A DNA stretch of 64,000 nucleotides, taken from assembly GCA_002110485.1 (NCBI GenBank), contig MOWL01000003.1, positions 496,001 through 560,000 on the forward strand. The letters run 5' to 3'. The notes beneath the pieces are model-generated. The model searched no databases and was not told where the DNA came from. It saw nothing but the letters and a program-made list of their open reading frames with translations. The DNA is from Emergomyces orientalis. Its lineage: Eukaryota; Ascomycota; Eurotiomycetes; Onygenales; Ajellomycetaceae. Of the stretch, positions 45,265 through 57,760 are shown in pieces (within the stretch, counting starts at the first letter, position 1; each line of letters opens with the position of its first letter). The position numbers were made by a program, and so were the translations under genes.

Positions 45265-47818
45265 ATGTCTTCGACGGATTACAACTACGATGAACAGGTA
45301 AGTTACTGTATTCCCTCGCATTGTGGAGAGCTTGAGCCCGTTACATATGCCCCAGTTTGGCGGCAGCTGGAGCTGCAGCATATATGCTAACTTACTTCTC
45401 TTCCAGGGCCAATTCTTCCCCTTCTTCATCCTCACTCTGACTTCACTCGTCACTCTTCCGCTAACCTATACTCTCCTTAAACCCAGCAAAGGTCAGTTTC
45501 GAAAAATATGTTCCCGCGGCCGAAGTCGAAAACCGTCATATTTCGAAGAGCGATAACTGATAAGAACCTTGCATTACTTTATAGATTTGGAAAATACTGC
45601 CCCCCGGATAAAGTCTGACTTCCGTCCTCAGCATGTCGACATTATTCAGAAGCAAAAGCAGAAGCTTTTGCGGAAAGAGCGTCGATTGAAGCGCATATTC
45701 ACGGTGCTTGTTGGATATGCTGTGATGGCGTGGATGGTCTATTTGATTATCGTCACTGCTAGAAGCACCCCGAAAATATGGGACCCTTACGAAATTCTGG
45801 GGATTTCAAGAGTACGTTTTGACCTAGAAAAGACCAGCTTGGGGTGTTTCTACCCCTTTTTTGCAGGATTATAAAATCTAACGGTTTTGACTACTTTTTT
45901 TAATTGTAGAGCGCGAGCGAGAAAGCTATCTCCAGACATTTTAAACGCCTTTCCCTCCAGTTTCACCCAGACAAAGTTAGACCGGATCCAGCCAAGAACC
46001 AAACCATCGAAAGCTTGAATAACCACTTCGTTGAGTTGACCAAGGCCTACAAGGCCCTGACTGACGAGGAAATCCGCAACAATTATATTCAATACGGACA
46101 CCCGGATGGAAAGCAAAGCTTTAGCATTGGTATCGCGCTTCCGAAATTTATCGTCATGGAGGGAAATGGTAAATACGTCCTTTTGGTATATGGTCTCTTG
46201 CTGGGCGTTCTTCTGCCGTACGTTGTTGGTAAATGGTGGTATGGCACACAGCGATATACGAAAGAAAAAGTCCTTGTTGCAAGTGCTGGCAATATTTTCC
46301 GAGAATACAAAGATGACCTGGTTGGCGGGGGAATAATCAATGCTCTTAGCTCCGGGGATGAGTATAAACAGATGCTAAAGGACGAAAAAGCGGAATCTGG
46401 GCTTGCTAAAGTTGAAAAGAAAATTCTCTCCGATGGAGATTCAACGGTGCCTGGGACAGCTCTGTCGCCCAAGGATCGAAAGGTATTGGCTGATCTAGAA
46501 AACGCGAGTAGAAGGAAAGCTCTCGCATTGCTCTGGGCATATCTGGGTAGGGTTGAACTTGATGACCCGAATCTGAATGAAGGTAAGTTTTCCGCCCGCT
46601 CATAATTTTATTTATTTAATATTTTCACGGTTTTAACCCGTTTTCATGTAGAGAAATTCGGAGTTGCTCCCACTGCTTTTACCCTCAACGATTCTTTTGC
46701 ATCCATCGCCCTTGCTTTCGGCAGCCTACAACCAATTATTGGATCATTCCATATGTCACAACATCTCATCCAAGCCATTCGGCCCGGCGGATCACCTCTC
46801 CTTCAATTGCCGCATTTCACGCCACAGATCGTCCGATCTATCGAAGGCGAGCATTCGAGGAGCCACATGTCAATTCCGCAGTACATGGCACTTTCTGAAC
46901 AGCGACGAAGAAAGCTGTCAGTAGGTAAAGACCTGCTATCCGAACAACAATATGCAAGCGCCTTGTCCGTTGCCCAACAAATTCCCGTCCTGGACGTTTC
47001 GAAATCATTTTTCAAAGTTATTGGCGAAAAGGTCGTGACCCCAAGCAGTCTTGTTCAACTCATCGTCAAGGCGCGGTTTATTCCGCCAGGCTCCACGAAC
47101 ATCCCAGAGGTCAACGAGCGTGACCTTGAAGATGTTGATCCAGATGAAGGTGACGTAAATGCCAATAAGTCCTCAGCAAAGGGGAAGGGGGAGAAAGAAG
47201 ACTCAGAATACAAAATCCAACCACCGCTTGCCCATGCTCCTTACTTTGCTCGCGATCACTCTCCAAGATGGTACATTTTCCTTGCGGATTCCGGGCAAGG
47301 CAGAATGGCTGTACCTCCCTTCACGTTCACCACATTTGACAAACCTATTTTCGACAAGGACGGAAAACCTACCTTCAACGTACAAACCTTGAAAATGCAA
47401 TTCCAGGCTCCCCCCCAAGTTGGCAAATTCCACTTTTCTCTTTACATTGTCTGTGACAGCTACATCGGATTCGATACTGTTAGTGAAATCACACTTGACG
47501 TGGAGGATTTGGCCAAGGCTGCCGCTTTGGAGGAGGAAGACGATATTTCAGAACCTGAAGAAGGTATGTTTCGTAGTTATACCTCCGCCCTTTTTTAATA
47601 CAGTTCTGTATAATTATAGAGCTAACTTTTACATCTACCCCCCCTTAGACTCTATTGCCGGCCAAATGCAAGCTTTGAAGACTGGCACCGCCCCTCCCAA
47701 GAAGCGGGTGACCAAGAAGCATGCCGACGAGTCGAGTGAAGATGATGAAAGCGACACAGATGGTGATGCTGACGATACGAGTGAGACAGATACGGAAACA
47801 GACACAGATGGGGAATAA
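45265..47818 (+). CDS. SEC63: ER translocon subunit Sec63
   Basis: Six exons: 45265-45297, 45407-45491, 45585-45811, 45910-46582, 46652-47563 and 47649-47818, giving 699 aa. Sec63 works with the Sec61 channel and lumenal Hsp70 (BiP/Kar2) to import proteins into the ER. Layout: MSSTDYNYDEQGQFFPFF start; membrane spans at about 13-36, 77-96 and 204-224; a lumenal J domain at about 106-177 with the HPD motif at 134-136 (LQFHPDK); a long Sec63 domain (about 230-640, including YFARDHSPRWYIFLAD); and an acidic Asp/Glu/Thr tail, the usual Sec62-binding end. The first exon has only 11 codons. All five introns are GT-AG with matching phases. Confidence 0.95.
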
Positions 47819-49852
47819 AGTTTCTTCCTAATTCAAAATGTGTAGATTTTGCTTTTTTTATTCTACTTTTACTATTTATCAAATATTATTATTGTTGAAA
47901 ATCAAAGTCATGCATACCCATTTTTCTCCATCTTTTATTTCTTTTTTGGTGTTTTGATATCGATTTTTTCAGGTTTCATTATTTCAACTTTAGTTTTATC
48001 CTTCGCATGCTGCTATTCCCGTCAAGTCGCCATTGCCAATGCACACCGTTGCGCATTGCACCATAAACCTGATATGATGCAGGCACCTCGTAGTCTCTCA
48101 AACAATCCCCGGACGGCTTCTGTTCTCACGGCGCTACATACCCAGTGGCATCGTAGGCCATTCGAACTTTCTCCACTCGCTATTTTGACCGCTTCGTAGT
48201 TTGCCGGTGCGAAACTTCGTGCGTATTTTCACTCCCTTTACCAGACAATCCTTGTTCAACATCCATGCCGGCGAACCTACTCATGGACCCCCGAGCAATT
48301 AAATCAAGCAGAGTTCGAGGCGGACAAATAAACGGGCAAACCAAACCTTGGCGCCAATGCAACTCACGCAGGTCACCAATGACGACACAGCAGAAGTCCC
48401 AAATGCGTGCTCTTCGGCGGGATTGCGATTCAGCCTTGTCAACGCTTTGGTTAAGTCAAGTATGAACTCCTCCAATTCCGTATGGGTTTCCCTGCCATAT
48501 TCAATCTCTAAAGTATCACGAATTGTGAAGTCCTAGCTTCGGAGCAGAGGCCACGCAAGCAACGGTACGTTGTATATCTTCCCATAGTGTCAATACTGCC
48601 AGTAATGAAGTAAAAAGGAAAGACTACAAAAACTTGAAAAGTTCTGCATATACGTTTGTTCCATGCATCAAGCCTCAAGTGCTTGGCCGGATTTATAACT
48701 TTATCTTGCTGATCGCCACTGTCACCGAACATCTCCAGATGTTAGTACTGTTCATATGTGCATACTCGCATCCGTAAACAAAACGTGAAGTGCAAAACAG
48801 CAGCGCCCCTAACGGATGCATCGACCACTAGTTTGATACGATTATCCAATAGGCAAATTAGATACTACAAGTTGTCTGTGTGGCAAACATGCCCATCGTA
48901 ACGTGGAGAAACCAAGTTCCTAAAACGGGTGCTGCGAATAGTTTGAGAGAATAATCACCCCTTGGCGCACGGCATATCCTTTGTAATAAAAAGGTAAGGG
49001 GCACATTTTTCCTTTCAAGCTCGGAATAGCGGAAGTTGACAAAAAGGGAAATGATATGAAGAATTGAAAGGAGAAAGCGGAAAAAAGACAAGAAACCACG
49101 GAGGCAAAAATCAAGGCTGATGTTTGGGAACCATGTATTTTGATGAGGACCAGGCTGAGGGTGCGACTCTCTAGCTTGTTTTAGAAAGTATGTATAAAAA
49201 CAAGTTGAGGAAAATAAGAAAAATCTATGTAAACTTCACTGGCTATGAGCTCCTATTTTAATTTATATTGCTTATTCTTCCATTTTGTTATCAGTTTCAA
49301 GTAATCTCTAGGATAATTTTGGCAATAAATCTTATATATCTTTTTTGCCCTCTGGCTGGGTCGTGGAGGTGCACGACCACTCATGCAAGTATGAACGTAG
49401 GTGGACATTTCATGATAAGGAGAAAAACTACGAAATTGAAGGGGTAGCAAATATTATTAATTCAAATTGTAAGAAAGTAGTCAAAATGGAGAAAGAGAGC
49501 ACAATATGGGGGCAGGGAGCAGGGGTAAAGGGGTTGAAATGAGTGTTTCAGTAGCTAGGTATACCATGCACCAGGCCATTGAAGAAAAAAGCGGAGATTC
49601 AAGTGACTAAAGTCGTGGTAAAATTCTAAACGACCTTCTCCTTCCCCGTTTGAATGTTTTCTTAGGCTAGGGGCTGCCCAGCTTCTTTAACCAAATGCAT
49701 TGTTCATGCACTGTTACGGCCCGTTCGGCGTAGGCTTGATTTGCCCCTCTGAGTCGCCATCAAATCGGTGGGCCAGCAGCCAAATATTGGTTGCCAGCAA
49801 ATTTTCAAGCCACTTCACCCTGCTTTGGCATAGCATCCATAGGACGAGGGCC
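47819..49852. other. intergenic 2 kb, no gene seen
   Basis: Convergent 3' regions of SEC63 and the second regulator. AT-rich with T-rich stretches at 47840-48000; no supported ORF or RNA gene. Confidence 0.5.
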
Positions 49853-52693
49853 TTAATCTTGCCACCCGGAAGATGCTGGATTGGGCATGAATGGCTGGGG
49901 GGCTGGGATGATTGCACCTGTGGGGCCTATCGCCGGGACGACTGACGTGTCTTCGGCCATAAATCGCATTGCGGTTGGGTGATTGTCCTTACCGATTTTG
50001 GCAAGGGCAAGGTGCAACAGACGACTTAGGCTAATGTGCGCTCGACGGGCGGGGGTGCTCGTTGCTGACAACGCTTGTAACCACTGGAGGACGCATGACG
50101 ACTCGTTAATTAAGTTTTCGGTTTCGTTGGGTAGATGAAAAACGTCCATTGATAATTCTATTATCAGAATCGTTCCAGCTTGCACTATGTAATGCAGCAC
50201 ACACCACCAAGGGGTGGTGAGGTAAAGCGCAACCGGTCGGATGTTTTGGGGAAGAATTCTAATTAAATTCCTGGCTGCTGATAAACAACGGATGGCTGCG
50301 TCTTCATCCATTCTCTTCGAAGTTGCTGACTGGGACGGAATCGCGTCACTTAATTGCCGAGCTTCACATAGGCATGGACGGTTGATGAGAATGCACGCTC
50401 CATAGTAGCGAAGAGTCAGATACATGCGTTGATTCATGGGTGGAAACGCTTCAGAAGTCGGTGAAAGGTCCAGAATCCCAGGGGGAAGGTCATTTTTCCA
50501 TTGGAGGAGCTTCCTGTCTAAATCGAACACTAAGTTCTGCACGACAGCCCAAGTTCTGTTGACTGTACTGGAACTATACAACTCTTCCAAAGCCTCGGCG
50601 ATAATTAAATCCAGTCGAAGGCTCCGGATGAAGACGGTCCATGGTGGAATAGAGGGGGTGCTCATGGGGATGGCATTAGAAGGTGGGCCCATTGCTGCCA
50701 TCGTGGCTTGGGTGTCCAGCGAGGTGATGTATGTAAGGCGAGGGGTGAATGGAAGTTCGATTGGCCGGGGTAAGCGAATACTTGTAAACCGATCTTGAAG
50801 TGAAGAAGGTCGCCCGGTGAAGACGCAGAGAAAGCGTTCCATTGAGCTGATGGAATGCCAAACCCTTAATTCAAATTCTCTTTCGCTTTCTGGAAGGTCT
50901 GTATTTGCGTTGACTAAATGGAGAGCCCGTGTATGCCCAAAACGCACCGCCAGACCAATTAAATTCCAGGCTCTGATTATACGATGTCAGTTAACTGTCA
51001 CGAGACGCTAGGTGCGTATCATTTTACCTGTTAATGTGATAGCTCGTAAGATAGTACAATCCGCTGATAGTGGCCAATTGAAGTTGTTCCATAGTGGGAA
51101 TGTCCACAAGGAAAGTTGACGTCCGGCCTAACGCGCCGGAACGGAATGCGTACATAACATGGTCGCTTTCAATGACGCCGCCCGGAGCTTGTGTACGAAG
51201 AGCGTGGATTGCACCGATGGCAAAGACCACATGCAGAATACAGCGCCACACCTCGGTGGGGTAATGGGCTGTTTGGTAATAAATTTCATAATGCATCTTG
51301 AATTCTTGCTCCGAGAGTATTGGGAACATTGGGTGAACAGTTGAGAAATACGAATTAACAAATATGTCAGCCATTCCTTTCTGGAGGGGTCGAGACTGGT
51401 TATCAGCTTTGTCAAACATTGTTGGCGGGCAGCTTCCAGTGTTCCCAAACACTGGGAAATGATGCAAGTAGCTATCATCGAGAAAATAAGTGCATTGTTG
51501 AAGTAGGCAGTGATCGAATTCATCGAAAATTGCCGTTGGGTGTTTTGTATTGTTTAAAATATTTGGCGCTGAAACTCAATAAATTAGAAAACAAGAATTC
51601 GGACTCTGGGCGGGACTAGGAAGCTTAACTAGTTGGGCCAAAATATTCCATCATTTTCGTCGCCAGTTCCTCAATCCACCTGACAACGGAAGCTTTTCCA
51701 AGGAATCCTGTGGTTCTGACAAGACCAGCGGAGTCTGGTTGGACTCGGTCTTGGAATCGTGGAGAACCAGCACCGGCGGATGCCGCATATTCATCTTCAT
51801 CTCCTGAGCCTGTACCTTCAATGGAAGTCGCAGTCTCCTCTTCCGCTAGATTTCGATACTGCGCTGCGTCAGCGTGACCTTCTTGTTATGATGAGTCGTG
51901 AGGCTCAAATAATCGACCGGCTCTCTAGGTAGTATCTGGCCGCATACGGAAAGCCTATCACTTTACCTCTAGCAGTATGTTCCGAATTGTTTGTTGCATT
52001 TCAGGCTTTTGGTGAGGGAGAATGTCACAAAGAAGCTTTTCATATGTGGCAACCTTTGCAGCATTATTTTTCGTGTATCTGCCGCAGATTGACTTAGTCT
52101 TTGTTCTTTCCTTTTGTTTTCCTTTCTCTTCTTTTCTTCTAATTATTTTTAATTATTTTAATTTTTATGTTTCGGGAAAGGAACAGCGTGGAAAAGTAAA
52201 AGAACAAGCGGACCATGAGGATTTGTAAGAAAAAGAAAGAATTATGCAATTTAGACATGTTTGCGTGGAATGTCTTTAAAATTTCCAAATGGGGAGGAAT
52301 ATTGAATCTCCAAAATGGCACCTGGACTGACCGTTTCAGCTTTTCGCGTTTGCCATCCAAATATACACAGATTACCTCTTGGTCTCTGCAGCGTGAACAG
52401 ACAGGTCGGAGGCCATCGCATTTTGATTTCCGCTTGCGACATGGATCACAAGCATGGCTCACTCTTTGCCTTTCGCCAGTGGGTGATGACTGGCTCTGAC
52501 CTGGTCGTTGGAGCCGAGGAATTGCAATCTTTGACTCAACTCGGGTAGGGGAAGATATCGCTTGATTTGCGGATTCTGCTGGTTCAACGAATATATTCGG
52601 AAAAGGGGAAGAATTGGGCAAATTGGGGATGTTTAGGGGGGAAGGATGTGATTGCGGTTGCGCTCGGCGGCGTCTGTCTGTTGATTGATCCAT
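49853..52693 (-). CDS. Zn2Cys6 transcription factor, second
   Basis: Five exons, 52693-52332, 52078-51967, 51858-51630, 51568-51028 and 50972-49853, give 787 aa. The Zn2Cys6 cluster uses Cys82, 85, 92, 99, 102 and 109 (ACDPCRKRKSKCDGLRPVCS), followed by a linker that joins across intron 1 to KVATYEKLLCDILPH. Exon 3 codes an acidic linker with TTGFLGKASVVRWIEEL, a block common just before the regulatory domain. The fungal_TF_MHR domain has YFSTVHPMFPILSEQEF, AWNLIGLAVRFGHTRALHL across intron 4, VWHSISSMERFLCVFTGRPS and MYLTLRYYGACILINRP. Intron 1 is 253 nt and hides the link between zinc cluster and body. Targets unknown. Splice sites for exons 2 and 3 are my best fit from phase and homology. 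Confidence 0.85.
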
Positions 52694-55600
52694 TTCTCTG
52701 TAGAAATGGGCTGTAGGGGAAAGAAAGTAGCGGCTCTGACTGTTCCGTGTCTTGTAAACTTGGAGCAACGGGTTATATTGTAGTTCCTGCGCGGTGAAGA
52801 AAATAAATATCATAAAGAAGTAAATGTTCAAGAAAGAAGTGTGGGTTCCTACCGGGCAACTGGAAGTAGTTCTAGGCTTCTTGAGCCATCTAGTATGTTC
52901 AGACCCCGTTCGAAATTGACTCTTGTTGCATCGGCATATACTTGGCGCCCTATCGCATGGACCCCCTGCGCGCCAGGGGCTCCAACGATCGTAAGGCCGC
53001 CTTGCCTTGAGTAGCAAGATATTGGGTGGTCGAGAAAACGTTTGGTAGGACGCACTAGTATTTTTCGCATTCATCGCCAAGTTGTGTCAAGCCTTCCCGC
53101 TAAAATCGAGGGTGCAGTGTTAGCTCCGTCCAGGTTTGAGGAAAAGTTGTATGCAGATGGTAGCCCGCTAGAAATCTTGTTCTGTTTATCCAGCAGCAAA
53201 ACCATTATCTTCTCCATTAAAGTACATCCGCAAGGAGAGAGATCTAGGATTCATTCCTAACCCATACGATTGGGAGCCCAGACAGACTGCCAGTCTCGAA
53301 AGACAAGGCTAAAAAGTTTTCAGCGAAACGACTGGGTACACCTAAACATGATATTCGACTTTGGCCACGATGTTGCCGCGTGCTCCAGATGACAACGGAT
53401 ATGTCTGTTACGGAGACACTGACCCTTTGTTATGTATCGAATTTCGACGTGATACGTGTATACTGACCCAATCAGCCGCATACATATGTCTATCCTAAGC
53501 TTAAATTTTCCAATGCATCCAGCCATATGTATGAAATTGTGTAAACAAGGACGGCATCAACTTGCATACGCTGACGTACCCTCGTAGCTATTGAGCCGCA
53601 CACTTTGTAATGTTTAATTTTGAGTATAATCAAACCTCAGGCATGGCTGCATCAGTGGAAGGGTCCACCCAGAACGAACAGAACAAACCCAAAGTCGTCA
53701 TGTGGCATATCATACATCACTTGAACTGGCCTGTATGCGAAACCTTGATCATGAATAAAACCAAAAGTATCAAAGACTTTCTGCATAGCCGACATATTGA
53801 CGAGTGCAGGTAGGCCCTGACGCTAACCTAGCGGTATTCGCCCAGCTTTCAATATCAAAGCCAGCATCGGTCAGAAACATGCTTTTGACTCCAAATGATA
53901 AAAGCTAAACATCGGGTGTTGCAGATAGGCATATGCGGCAACACAAAATGTGATCTATGTCAGCATTGTCAGTTTGAATCTCCACAAAATAGGTTGCACT
54001 TACAAAATCCAGTTAGCAACAGAGGTGTCGTGAAGCTCAAATACCATGCCCGCAATGGAACAATTATTTCGAACCTCCCGTGAGCAGGGGCGAATCGACA
54101 TTTATTCTTGGTACTGTGCCGTATTAAACAAGCCGATCGCCTTAGCAACGATTCTGTCACTATCACAAAGCAGACCATGATATTGAATGGCCACGATCTC
54201 CGGGCTTTAGTCACCGTTACTATGATTAGAAATTCGTTCAAAGTTCCGTGATCCCTGCACGATCAACACAGAGATGGCCAGATGTACTTCGTTTTGCATC
54301 AAATGGGCGCGCATTGAATCTCACATGCTCGGCTGAGCGAGAAGATCTTGGCCAAAGGTTTCAAATGGGGAGCCACGAGGGTTTGCTATTTATCTAGGCG
54401 TTATGGAATGAAAATGTTAATCGCCAACGCTATGTATACCATAGAAACGAGGATGAAAGAAGTAGCTGCAGCGTTTTTTGGCCTTGATCCAGGGCGAACA
54501 TCACGGGGAAATATAACAAAATTTGAAATTCTCTAATAATCGAAAGTGATACCGAAACTGAGGTTATTTCAGGTACCAAAATAATTAATTGGGGTCGATG
54601 GCGATGTTTTTGTTCGCAAATTCTTTCAGACCCGCCTTTGAAACTAACCATTGTCGGATCTTTCGAGAAGGGTAGAGACAGATCACACAGTTTTAGGGCC
54701 AAAGAGCCCAGGAAGGCCCAGGCCAAGAATTTGTAGGAAATACAGATTCAGCTTTATTGTTAGATTGCATTGTGCTCTGACCCTTGAATTCATGAAATAA
54801 ACCGAACCCTGAATGAATAATTCTCAGCAAAATACGACACAGCACTGTTGGTCAGGCAGTAACACATGCCAAACATCATCCTAACTTCTCTTGGTCAAGG
54901 TGGCTGCCGCAATGTATCCAAAACATGGAAGTTGACATGAATAGTGGTGTTGGCCAGTGACAAATAATATTATCACCCCATTAGCTGAAGATACGAATTA
55001 TTGATACATCCATTCACCCACCTGCTCATTGCACGTACGAAATACTATATCCTATCTCATTGCTCCAGGGTTTATCGCTGCTCCGTTCGAAGATGTATGA
55101 CGAGGGTCCAGAAAGCTCCGTTTATCATTCAAAACCATACCAGGCGATTTAACAATAATATTGGTAATATGCATGGTCCATCTCCGTAAGCTTCTATGAT
55201 TCGGTGGCGGCTGCGGCTTAGTTTTCGGTTCCACCTTGTATATCGGACGGTCACGCTAGGGTTTCGAGGCCAACGGAGAAAACATTGAGAGGTGCTTGAG
55301 CCTTAACTCGGCTCCTATAAATACGTGATATTGGGTATCGGGTTTCGATGTTTGCTCCCTACGTTGGGCTTGACGAACGGATGGAACTTATATAGAGGCG
55401 TTATTTTTGATCGATCCACGCCGTATTGGATTCAATCGTTCTTCACCCCCTTTCATATCTGCATGTGAAAAGGACATGCACCCTCTGTTAAGCGCGCGTA
55501 CACAGTGCTGTTGTTTTCCTTTTACCGTAGTTCGAGGGTGATCCAATCTAGCCCTCGTTGAAGTATATCAAGCTATCATCCACATCGTACGAGATCATAA

Positions 55601-56507
55601 AACCTGGAGGAGGATATTCCAATTAGCATCGAAAATTCCGCCTCGGAAGCATCAGGTTCTCAGTTGCTATTAGGCCGAATAAAGCGCCTAGCAACCTACT
55701 AAACTAGAATTGGCCGAGTGTATGCTCCGTGGATTCCACTGGTTGCAAGTGCACCGGACTTCTGGCCATTTCAAGTTAGATGAACGCCTCGGTTGGTACT
55801 CCGAAACCATTAACGAGGAAAAAACAAAGCGAGTTAACAATTCCCAGAGTACCTATATCATAATTAAATGATGATAGAGAACCGACTCGTTCGTATATTG
55901 AGAGGGAGAATGCACTGCTTGGGGTTGATAGGGATCAATCTGGCTGGGTTATTTCGAGTGAAGTTTGCCGAGACATTGCCGGGAAAACATTTCTCCATGC
56001 TGCCACCAGATATCCCTTAGATTTACAACGCTGGGCTTTAGTCAACTTCTTCTCTGTTAACTTACAACAAGATCGATTTGTACGAGAGCAAGGGAGCCTT
56101 TGAGAAATCATGGATCATATAAATAATTTTGTTTCTGTGCTGCTTGAAACTAATCAGAAAGAAGAACACTCTTCCAGATTTTTATCCTTTCTTCCCTGAT
56201 CTATCATCCCATCATATCACGATATCTCGATACTATTCTGATATCAACCCAAAGAGGAGATAGAAACATATATATTTTATTAAATAATGTCCACCGCCAG
56301 ACACTCATTCAATTGTTGGTAAACGGTAAGATGTGGAACTGAAGTGATTATTGCCCCTACCACTGACCCATTTTTCCCGAAAGCGGCAATTTCGTATTGA
56401 TTCGAGCTCTGCTACAAGGCCGTTAGATGACCATCTTGCGCCGCTCTGCATCACCTCGCATCAGGGCTATTTATGCTCAGCCAGAACCTGTTTTATACGT
56501 GCAGTTA
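52694..56507. other. gene-poor stretch, 3.8 kb
   Basis: No ORF with family motifs, no repeats or transposon ends seen. Frames are short and inconsistent. The part nearest 52694 is the promoter side of the second regulator. Confidence 0.45.
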
Positions 56508-57760
56508 TTAATGATTATTTTCTTCCAGCCAAAATGCGGTGCACCCCATTCCAGAAACTTCGTATACGGCGTCCAAATCTTCGCTCGGTATGTTCCTCTC
56601 CAAACTGCTTAGGGTGACAGGAGCATTATCAGAAATGCGTTCGTCTCTCCCTAGTTGATTATGCGTATACTTCTGAGACAGCGACCACCCGAATGCGGCG
56701 GAGATATGCTCCACCATTTGGCATGGAGCCGCAGGAACCCAAGAGCTCGGTAGAACATTATTCAGACTGTCATCCGCCAGTCCGTTTCTCAATTGGCTTT
56801 CTGTGCTAACTTCGGTCGATACTGGACTTCGTTCAGTATCCTGAGGTGAGCTGGTGTTGCACCGGTGTCCCCTCGTTTCAGAATTCCTGGCTATTGAACT
56901 ATTCGTCATTTGCCATCATAAAAATAACCGCCTTGAAGGGGAGCTACCTTTCTTCCTCGCAAATTTCTTTGTTTTCCATTCATCTAAATATCTGACATGC
57001 CTGTTGTAGTTTTCTGACTTTTCATACCTCGTGAGAGCAAGCTTGTAGTCTTCTCGCGCGCGGATGGCCCGCGCTTGAGCGATTTTCTTTTCGTTTTCGG
57101 GCAGTTCTCTCCACAGTCTCCCAATTTCGATTGCCATTTGAGGGAATGATAAACCCTTGTACTGAAGGTCTGCGCGTTTTTCTATGACCAATTTTCTTTG
57201 AGCATCATCCAGGAATATTTATGGTTTCGTGCCAACATACCATTGGCAAATACGGCATAGGCCGTCAACGGTTTTTTGGGAGCATTCGGGTCGGGCTTTA
57301 GGTGCATGGGTTTAATTAGACACCTTATACATTTTCAAGCATGCATTATAGATTAACTTGCTAACAAGCACACTTTAGGTCAAGGACCCGAACCTTAGGG
57401 TGCCACTGATATCGCCTCTTCTTTTTGGAATAATTGCTGTATTCGTCGTGTTGTGTCGGCCGATTGCGGGCGTCATTTCTTTCTTTTGCAACTCGCTGTT
57501 GCAATCTCTACATCACGAATGAGCATGAGGAGCGCACACTGTGGTCGACGAAGACATACCCGTCGATGGCCCAATTTGACCCCCAACACGTCTCTTCTCA
57601 CATCAGTACCTGGTACATTTACTGGAAGGAGGTTGAAATCATACAAATCAATTTCAGTGATTTCCAGGACGTCTTCCCATGTTTCGAAACCATTCCCAAT
57701 AAACCCTGGTAAATACTGGGTCATCCCCAGCTCACCAAATACCATTTTGAGAACTTCCAT
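56508..57760 (-). CDS. SAM-domain plus HMG-box protein (Exp1-like)
   Basis: Six exons, 57760-57645, 57593-57560, 57507-57394, 57295-57241, 57181-56948 and 56890-56508, give 311 aa. The SAM domain (about 5-55) reads FGELGMTQYLPGFIGNGFET, then ITEIDLDVLGVKLGHRRRLQ across two junctions. A basic linker with KKKRRYQWHPK leads to an HMG box (about 87-160): KPDPNAPKKPLTAYAVFAN, GLSFPQMAIEIGRLWRELPE, and RYEKSENYNRHVRYLDEW. The tail is Ser/Thr-rich and acidic. SAM+HMG proteins of this layout occur across filamentous ascomycetes and are thought to be chromatin or DNA-binding regulators; the target is unknown. The small exons (34 and 55 nt) and a 51-nt intron that is itself in frame make this gene easy to miss. 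The donor after HPK (GTTCGG) is weak. Confidence 0.82.

Noticed and set aside
57370..57410. tRNA-like T-loop (GGTTCGGGTCC on the minus strand)
   Set aside because: No acceptor or anticodon stem can be formed around it, and it falls at an intron of the SAM+HMG gene.
57594..57644. 17-residue insertion in the SAM domain
   Set aside because: GTATGA...TACTGAT...AAG fits a 51-nt intron, and removing it restores the usual SAM sequence.
56508..57760. Mating-type HMG gene
   Set aside because: The SAM domain in front of the HMG box and the absence of SLA2, APN2 or COX13 neighbours point to the Exp1-like family instead.
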